Shown one piece after another: positions 60,076 to 64,000 of a DNA stretch of 64,000 nt; position 1 is the first letter of the stretch, and every line of letters starts with the position of its first letter. The notes under the pieces are model-generated. The model did not search any database and had not been told where the DNA came from. It was given only the letters and a program-made list of their open reading frames with translations. The translations under genes were made by a program, and so were the position numbers. This DNA is from Aphanothece saxicola GSE-SYN-MK-01-06B (lineage in GTDB: Bacteria > Cyanobacteriota > Cyanobacteriia > PCC-6307 > Cyanobiaceae), in assembly GCA_019359745.1 (NCBI GenBank), contig JAHHGT010000003.1, forward strand, positions 62,001-126,000, read 5' to 3'.

Positions 60076-61304
60076 GGTGTTGGAGCCAGGGCCCGGATCA
60101 CCGCCTCGGTAGCGTCCTTTGCGGTCAGCTCACCGAAGGCCACGGCGGTCACGAGGCTGTTGAGGGCACGGTCGCGCGGGTCCCCGGCGGGCAGGAGCCT
60201 GGAGATGGCATCGCTGGCGTCCGCCTGCTCAACGGACCGTTGCATCGCCTTGAGCACGGGGGTGTGCAGGGCCGAGGGCGGCACGAAGCGATTGGTGGGC
60301 AGCATGTCCTGGTTGTCCGTCGTCAGGGTGCTCTGGATCCAGGGGTTCAGGGCAAAGACGGCCAGGGCATCCGCCACGCGTCGCTGCCGCGCCGTGGAGC
60401 CGGTGCCGAAGGCGAGCACCCGCAGCCGTGTGATCGGTGTGGGCGGTCCGTAGGGGCCGCTGGGGAGGGCGCTCACCCCGAGGGCGGGCCCGAGGGCCTC
60501 GCGCAGCCGGCTGAGGTTGCCGCTGTTGCAGGGGATCCAGTCCAGGCGCCGTTCCAGCAGACCCTGCACCAGCGCCTCCTGGTCGGGCTCGATGAACACC
60601 TGCTGGTTGAAGTTGGCCGCCGACAGCCACTCCAGCCAGCGCTGCAGACCCTGGCGTTCCCTGGCCCCCAGGGGGCGTCCGGCCGCCGCAGCGATGAGGG
60701 CCCGATCGGCCCCCAGCGGGCCGGTGCTCCAGAAGAGGCTGCGCGATTCCACCGCCAGCCCCACCCGCAGCCCCTGGCGGGCCTGGTCGATCAGGGCAAC
60801 GGTGGTGGCAGGGCTGGCGCTGACCTGGCTGCGGTTGTAGCAGGCCAGTTGTGGTCGCCTCAGGATGGGCAGGCCCGCCAGGGTCCCGGGCCTGATCTCC
60901 AGCCGCGCCAGGGAGTCCGGATCCAACTGGTGGCGGGTGACCTCGGGAAGGTTGAGGCCGCGGGCCAGATCGGCTTCCACCAGGGTGCGGGCGGTGGAGC
61001 CTTGCAACAGCATCAGATCAGGACCCAGGCCTGCGGCGTGGCGGCGACGCACCTCCGCGATGAAATCACCCTCACGGAAGAGGTTCGTCTCGATCGCCAC
61101 ATGGGGGTGCAGTTTGCGAAAGGCCGCGACGATCATCTGCGCCTGAAGCACCTCCTCCTGCAGGATCGCCTTGGTGAGGGGCTGGTCACCCTCGACGCTG
61201 ATCGCGAGATAGGCCGTTCCGCTCAGTTCCTGGGAGCCGAAGCCGCAGGCGGACAGAAGGGTGAGGGGCAGCGTCAGCAACAGGAAGGCCCTGGCCGCTC
61301 TCAT
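60072..61304 (-). CDS. extracellular solute-binding lipoprotein
   Basis: The product is 410 residues from the ATG at 61304. A lipoprotein signal (LLLTLPLTLLSACGFGSQ) is followed by a type 1 solute-binding fold: AQMIVAAFRKLHPHVAIETN, LGPDLMLLQGSTARTLVEAD and LRRPQLACYNRSQVSASPAT. The ligand is not clear; no permease is nearby, so it may be a sensor. The stop overlaps the MscS start, which might link ligand binding to osmotic release (inference). Confidence 0.75.
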   Translation of the reverse strand: MRAARAFLLLTLPLTLLSACGFGSQELSGTAYLAISVEGDQPLTKAILQEEVLQAQMIVAAFRKLHPHVAIETNLFREGDFIAEVRRRHAAGLGPDLMLLQGSTARTLVEADLARGLNLPEVTRHQLDPDSLARLEIRPGTLAGLPILRRPQLACYNRSQVSASPATTVALIDQARQGLRVGLAVESRSLFWSTGPLGADRALIAAAAGRPLGARERQGLQRWLEWLSAANFNQQVFIEPDQEALVQGLLERRLDWIPCNSGNLSRLREALGPALGVSALPSGPYGPPTPITRLRVLAFGTGSTARQRRVADALAVFALNPWIQSTLTTDNQDMLPTNRFVPPSALHTPVLKAMQRSVEQADASDAISRLLPAGDPRDRALNSLVTAVAFGELTAKDATEAVIRALAPTP

Positions 61305-61517
61305 GGGCGGGCGGCCGATGCGGGAGACGTGCTGGAGAGGCACTGGGGAGCGATGTCCATGCGCGTTGCGTGACGGCCGCGGTCCCTGCGTGTGCAGGGG
61401 TGGGCGATCGTTCCAGGGGCCTAAGACAACGACTCTACGGGCTGAAAACCGCCCTGGCCCCGGGGGGGAGGCGCAGTTGACCTTGCTAGGACGACGTTCT
61501 CTCCCGCGACCACGACG

Positions 61518-61895
61518 ATGAAACGCTGCAAGGAGTTCATGCTGATGGCGGCCGCGGCGCTGGCCGTTGCCGCGGCCATTCCCGGTGTCAGCGAAGCCCG
61601 GCCCAATCCCGGCGGGCTGGGGGGGCCGGCCTCCGGTGCGGGGGTGGCCCCCGGCGCCGGCTTCGGGGCGGCCGGTCCTGGCCTTGACCGCCAACCCGGG
61701 GTGGGTGCTGGTGGTGTCGGAGGACCCGCCTCCGGCGCCGGGGTGTTGCCGGGTGCCGGATTCGGAGAAGCGGGCCCCGGCCTGGAACGTCGGCCGGTGG
61801 CCAACCCCGGCGGGGTCGGTGGTCCCGCCTCGGGAGCCGGGGTGCGCCCTGGCCTGGGCTACGGGGCTCCCGGGGCGGGAATGTATCGCCGCTGA
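61518..61895 (+). CDS. secreted Gly/Pro/Ala-rich protein with three tandem repeats
   Basis: The product is 125 residues. A signal peptide (MKRCKEFMLMAAAALAVAAA, cut near SEA) is followed by three near-identical repeats of about 30 residues: GGLGGPASGAGVAPGAGFG, GGVGGPASGAGVLPGAGFG and GGVGGPASGAGVRPGLGYG. Each ends near GPGL or GAGM and Arg. The repeats may form a flexible extracellular or cell-wall-associated segment. No family known to me. It is divergent from the lipoprotein gene. Confidence 0.6.
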   Translation: MKRCKEFMLMAAAALAVAAAIPGVSEARPNPGGLGGPASGAGVAPGAGFGAAGPGLDRQPGVGAGGVGGPASGAGVLPGAGFGEAGPGLERRPVANPGGVGGPASGAGVRPGLGYGAPGAGMYRR

Positions 61896-61935
61896 CCCCT
61901 GCCGGGTGTCATGGGGAGGTTGCGGAGCGCGGGGG

Positions 61936-62229
61936 TCAATCCTCGAGCTCGACCTCCTTGGCAAAACGCCTGCCGCCGCGCTGGGAGGGTTCCACTTTCA
62001 CCTTCTGCCCTGGCTTGAGATCGGCGAAAGCCCGCAGGCCATCGTCGTAGTCGGTGGAGCCATCGGTGTAGAACGTCTGTCCCTTGACGACGAAGGAACG
62101 GTCGCTGGAGCTGACCGATTGGATCTTGCCTTCGAACGAGGAGTCGGCGAGCACCGGTGTGGCGACCATGCCCAGACAAAGCGTGCCCAGACAAAGCGTG
62201 GCTGTAAGGGTGGAATGGCGCAGGGTCAT
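61936..62229 (-). CDS. small secreted protein, DUF5666-like
   Basis: The product is 97 residues. A long signal peptide has the pentapeptide TLCLG twice, followed by DSSFEGKIQSVSSSDRSFVV and YTDGSTDYDDGLRAFADLKP, then GQKVKVEPSQRGGRRFAKEV. The mature domain looks like the small OB-like DUF5666 fold. It is probably periplasmic, with no known role. It is convergent with the repeat-protein gene. Confidence 0.6.
   Translation of the reverse strand: MTLRHSTLTATLCLGTLCLGMVATPVLADSSFEGKIQSVSSSDRSFVVKGQTFYTDGSTDYDDGLRAFADLKPGQKVKVEPSQRGGRRFAKEVELED
62170..62199. repeat. tandem 15-bp repeat inside a signal peptide
   Basis: GCCCAGACAAAGCGT occurs at 62170-62184 and again at 62185-62199. The unit is 5 codons, so it duplicates TLCLG in frame and lengthens the hydrophobic core of the signal peptide. 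It looks like replication slippage. Confidence 0.85.
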
Positions 62230-62381
62230 GGCGGCTGTCGTTGACGCAGAGAGGACTGGCCAACCCTATGGAAGTTTGTCTTTGGGGTTTCTCGGGCAGT
62301 CTGACCAGATGTGACTCAAAAGCGGCCCAGACATGCCTGGAAACATGTTGGACGCTTTGTCGGGAGTTTCGCCGCTCCGCT

Positions 62382-62726
62382 TCAGGACGGATCTGTTTTG
62401 ATCAACAACCTTAGAAACGTCTTGGAAATGTCGAAGCTCTCCTCAAACCTCAGCCCGGAGTAGTGGGCGCCCCTGAGTTGGTTCATCCAGATCAGCTCTC
62501 CCCGTGCTTCGACGATCTCAGCGTCGGATGGATCGTGAAAGCGAATCTGGGCCGGTGATCCCATCGGAACCTGCTGGAAGCTGCGGATGCAAGCCCCGGA
62601 ACGACTCACATCCCAAAGGTGTCCTGAATAACAATCATCCTGAAAAAATACCTCAACTTTTATGAGGATCTGGAAAAAAGGTGCTGAAAACTTCGGTTCT
62701 CGGGCCGGAAGTGTTGATTCCTTCAT
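62382..62726 (-). CDS. PilZ-domain protein
   Basis: The product is 114 residues. A PilZ-like barrel is seen: LIKVEVFFQDDCYSGHLWDV, then DVSRSGACIRSF (the DxSxxG motif), then ARGELIWMNQLRGAHYSGLR. The RxxxR motif that normally closes the c-di-GMP site is not visible; the nearest Arg (REPKF) lacks a second one. It may have lost c-di-GMP binding or be a divergent member. The window has a GGDEF-EAL protein, so c-di-GMP signalling is present. The region is less GC-rich than its neighbours. Confidence 0.7.
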   Translation of the reverse strand: MKESTLPAREPKFSAPFFQILIKVEVFFQDDCYSGHLWDVSRSGACIRSFQQVPMGSPAQIRFHDPSDAEIVEARGELIWMNQLRGAHYSGLRFEESFDISKTFLRLLIKTDPS

Positions 62727-62888
62727 GTCCCTGAGGTGAGGAGATTGGCTCCAGACAGGTTTCAGTGTTCTGCAGAAATGGGTTTGAGGACTCTACCAAA
62801 ATCAGCAGGGACGTCTACCTTGATTTCCGCACCTGAGCAACAGTTGGATGGCGCGTTCCGCAGGAGCAAAGGCACGCCAGCTTGCCGC

Positions 62889-63365
62889 TCAGAGGGTGCC
62901 CCCGGCCGACGCCTTGGTGTAACCGCTCCAGCGCTTCAGCTCCTCGATCGTCTGCACCCCTTCCACCCGTTGATTGCCCAGGACCCAGGTGGGATAAGCC
63001 TTGATGCCCGCCTCCTGGCAGCGCTCACGGCCCTCCTTGGTCTTGTCGCATTCCACGTAGGGCAGCCGATCACCCGCCTGCTGGCCGAACAGGCTTTTCT
63101 GGCGGAAGCAGGCCGGGCACCACCAGGCCCCGTAGAACACGGCCCCGATGCGCCGCAGGTGCTCGGTCAGCTCCATCTGGGCGCTGTCGGAGGGCGCCAG
63201 GGCCTCCCCCAGCGTGGGGGTGGTGGAGCCTCCGGCCTGGCCCCCATGGGCTGGGGCGTTGAACAGCAGCGCGCACCCCAGCAGGGTGGGCAGGCTGCCC
63301 ATGAGCAGCAGGGGCCTCAGCCGCGCCGCCCGGGCGGCCTTCCATGAGGGGAACAAGACGTGCAT
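62889..63365 (-). CDS. thioredoxin-fold protein, membrane-anchored or secreted
   Basis: The product is 158 residues. A hydrophobic segment (LLLMGSLPTLLGCALLFNAP) serves as a signal or anchor. The domain has FYGAWWCPACFRQKSLFGQQ (C-P-A-C active site), then YVECDKTKEGRERCQEAGIK, and the cis-Pro segment AYPTWVLGNQRVEGVQTIEE. The plan resembles the thioredoxin half of VKOR-type fusions. It probably forms or reduces disulfides in the periplasm or lumen. Confidence 0.82.
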   Translation of the reverse strand: MHVLFPSWKAARAARLRPLLLMGSLPTLLGCALLFNAPAHGGQAGGSTTPTLGEALAPSDSAQMELTEHLRRIGAVFYGAWWCPACFRQKSLFGQQAGDRLPYVECDKTKEGRERCQEAGIKAYPTWVLGNQRVEGVQTIEELKRWSGYTKASAGGTL

Positions 63366-63496
63366 CGACGGAGGATCTGGAGCAAAAATCTAGGCCGCAC
63401 CCTCTGGCCCGTACGGGCTTCCGCCCTGCCGGGACCTGTGAATTCCACGGCAGGACTGGGAGAATCGCCGGGTTGGTCGGTGACGGGCGCCCTGGC

Positions 63497-63524
63497 GAGA
63501 TGAGCGTGAAGAGATGAGCGTGAA
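63497..63524 (+). repeat. 14-bp tandem duplication over the dnaJ start
   Basis: GAGATGAGCGTGAA is repeated at 63497-63510 and 63511-63524. Each copy contains an ATG. The first ATG (63500) reads only ATGAGCGTGAAGAGA and then TGA, while the second (63514) opens the dnaJ frame. Two ribosome-entry choices are therefore stacked. Confidence 0.8.
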
Positions 63525-64000
63525 TGGGTACCGCGACTATTTCAAGGTTCTGGGTGTCGAGAGGGGCACCGATGCCGATGGCATCAAGCGTGCCTTCCGC
63601 AAGCTGGCCCGTCAGTACCACCCGGATGTGAATCCTGACGATGCCTCTGCCGAGGCCCGCTTCAAGGAGATCAGCGAAGCCTATGAAGTGCTTTCCGATC
63701 CGGAAAAGCGCCGTCGCTACGAGCAGTTCGGCCAGTACTGGAGCCAGATGGGCGGTGGCGGCGGCGCCCCCGGCGTCGATGTCGACTTCGGCCGTTACGG
63801 CAACTTCGACGATTTCATCAATGACCTGCTGGGCCGTTTCGGCGGCGGGGCGGCCGCCGGCGCCCCTGGCGGTTTCGGCTTCGGCAGCGGTTTCCCCGGT
63901 GGCTTCCCCTCCGGATTCGGTGGCGGCGGTGCGGAACGCTCCACCCAGGTGCAGCTCGACGCGGAAGCCACGATCAGCCTGCCGGTGGCCGATGCGTTCC
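63514..64000 (+). CDS. dnaJ: DnaJ-type co-chaperone (3' end outside window)
   Basis: The first 162 residues are in the window. A J domain (about 5-70: [20 protein letters not shown], then [15 protein letters not shown] with the HPD motif) precedes a Gly/Phe-rich region ([26 protein letters not shown]) and the start of a C-terminal domain ([19 protein letters not shown]). No zinc-finger Cys repeats appear before the edge, and the substrate-binding domain seems to follow directly, so it may be a CbpA-like DnaJ rather than canonical DnaJ. Confidence 0.9.
   Translation, partial: MSVNGYRDYFKVLGVERGTDADGIKRAFRKLARQYHPDVNPDDASAEARFKEISEAYEVLSDPEKRRRYEQFGQYWSQMGGGGGAPGVDVDFGRYGNFDDFINDLLGRFGGGAAAGAPGGFGFGSGFPGGFPSGFGGGGAERSTQVQLDAEATISLPVADAF

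Noticed and set aside
63500-63517. First ATG before dnaJ as the gene start
   Set aside because: It reads five codons and then TGA, out of frame with the J domain. The ATG at 63514 is the start.
1-64000. CRISPR arrays, insertion sequences and rRNA genes
   Set aside because: I saw no regularly spaced repeats, no transposase motifs and no rRNA. The window therefore shows no such features by eye.

Overview
The window looks like chromosome from a GC-rich alpha-cyanobacterium of the Cyanobium/Synechococcus type. The evidence is the photosynthetic genes psbX, ycf66 and a high-light-inducible protein (hli), a circularly permuted two-piece tmRNA whose tag reads ANNIVRFSRQAAPVAA, a DUF3747 protein and a cyanobacterial-style LpxB-like glycosyltransferase. 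From memory, the order S9 peptidase, def, HIT, ABC transporter, hli, ycf66, psbX, yggT, accC is the conserved order in picocyanobacteria.

Bases 1-10600 are accessory DNA. They hold the end of an autotransporter, a multiply broken sufS relic (847-1306), and a stretch that reads like integron gene cassettes (about 1600-3990). That stretch has an ankyrin protein, a textbook short attC-like site at 2364-2420, a stand-alone CheB-type methylesterase, an ORF-less segment and a truncated nuclease-like protein. No integrase is visible. Two alpha/beta hydrolases, an AlkD-like protein, an ATPase-less ABC membrane domain, a YggU protein and an MBL-fold protein follow. A mazEF module comes next, with a broken antitoxin and an intact toxin.

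Bases 10600-32300 carry signalling, membrane and metabolic genes: a periplasmic-sensor GGDEF-EAL protein, a polyferredoxin fused to a cyclic-nucleotide-binding domain followed by a TrkA-type NAD-binding protein, a CPA1 Na+/H+ antiporter, an exported amidase, mtnA, two methyltransferases, an alcohol dehydrogenase, an aldolase/dehydrogenase fusion, and an S9 peptidase coupled to a GltS glutamate symporter.

Bases 32300-50600 are the conserved core: def, rpsU, comM, HIT, ABC transporter plus hli, psbX-ycf66 with two TolB-like lipoproteins, yggT, accC, tRNA-Leu(GAG), an lpxB-like gene, msrB, a PRC-barrel protein, smc and an envelope-stress-like pair (DUF883 and holin-X).

Bases 50600-64000 hold a glycosyltransferase, a subtilase with a divergent propeptide-like partner, an alpha-amylase, an RlmL-like methyltransferase, ssrA, a DUF2252 protein, an MscS channel coupled to a solute-binding lipoprotein, a glycine-rich repeat protein, a PilZ protein, a thioredoxin-fold protein and the start of a dnaJ-type gene. 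Possible functional links, all inferred, are c-di-GMP (GGDEF-EAL and PilZ), ion homeostasis (TrkA-like protein and CPA1 antiporter) and peptide or glutamate recycling (S9 peptidase and GltS).
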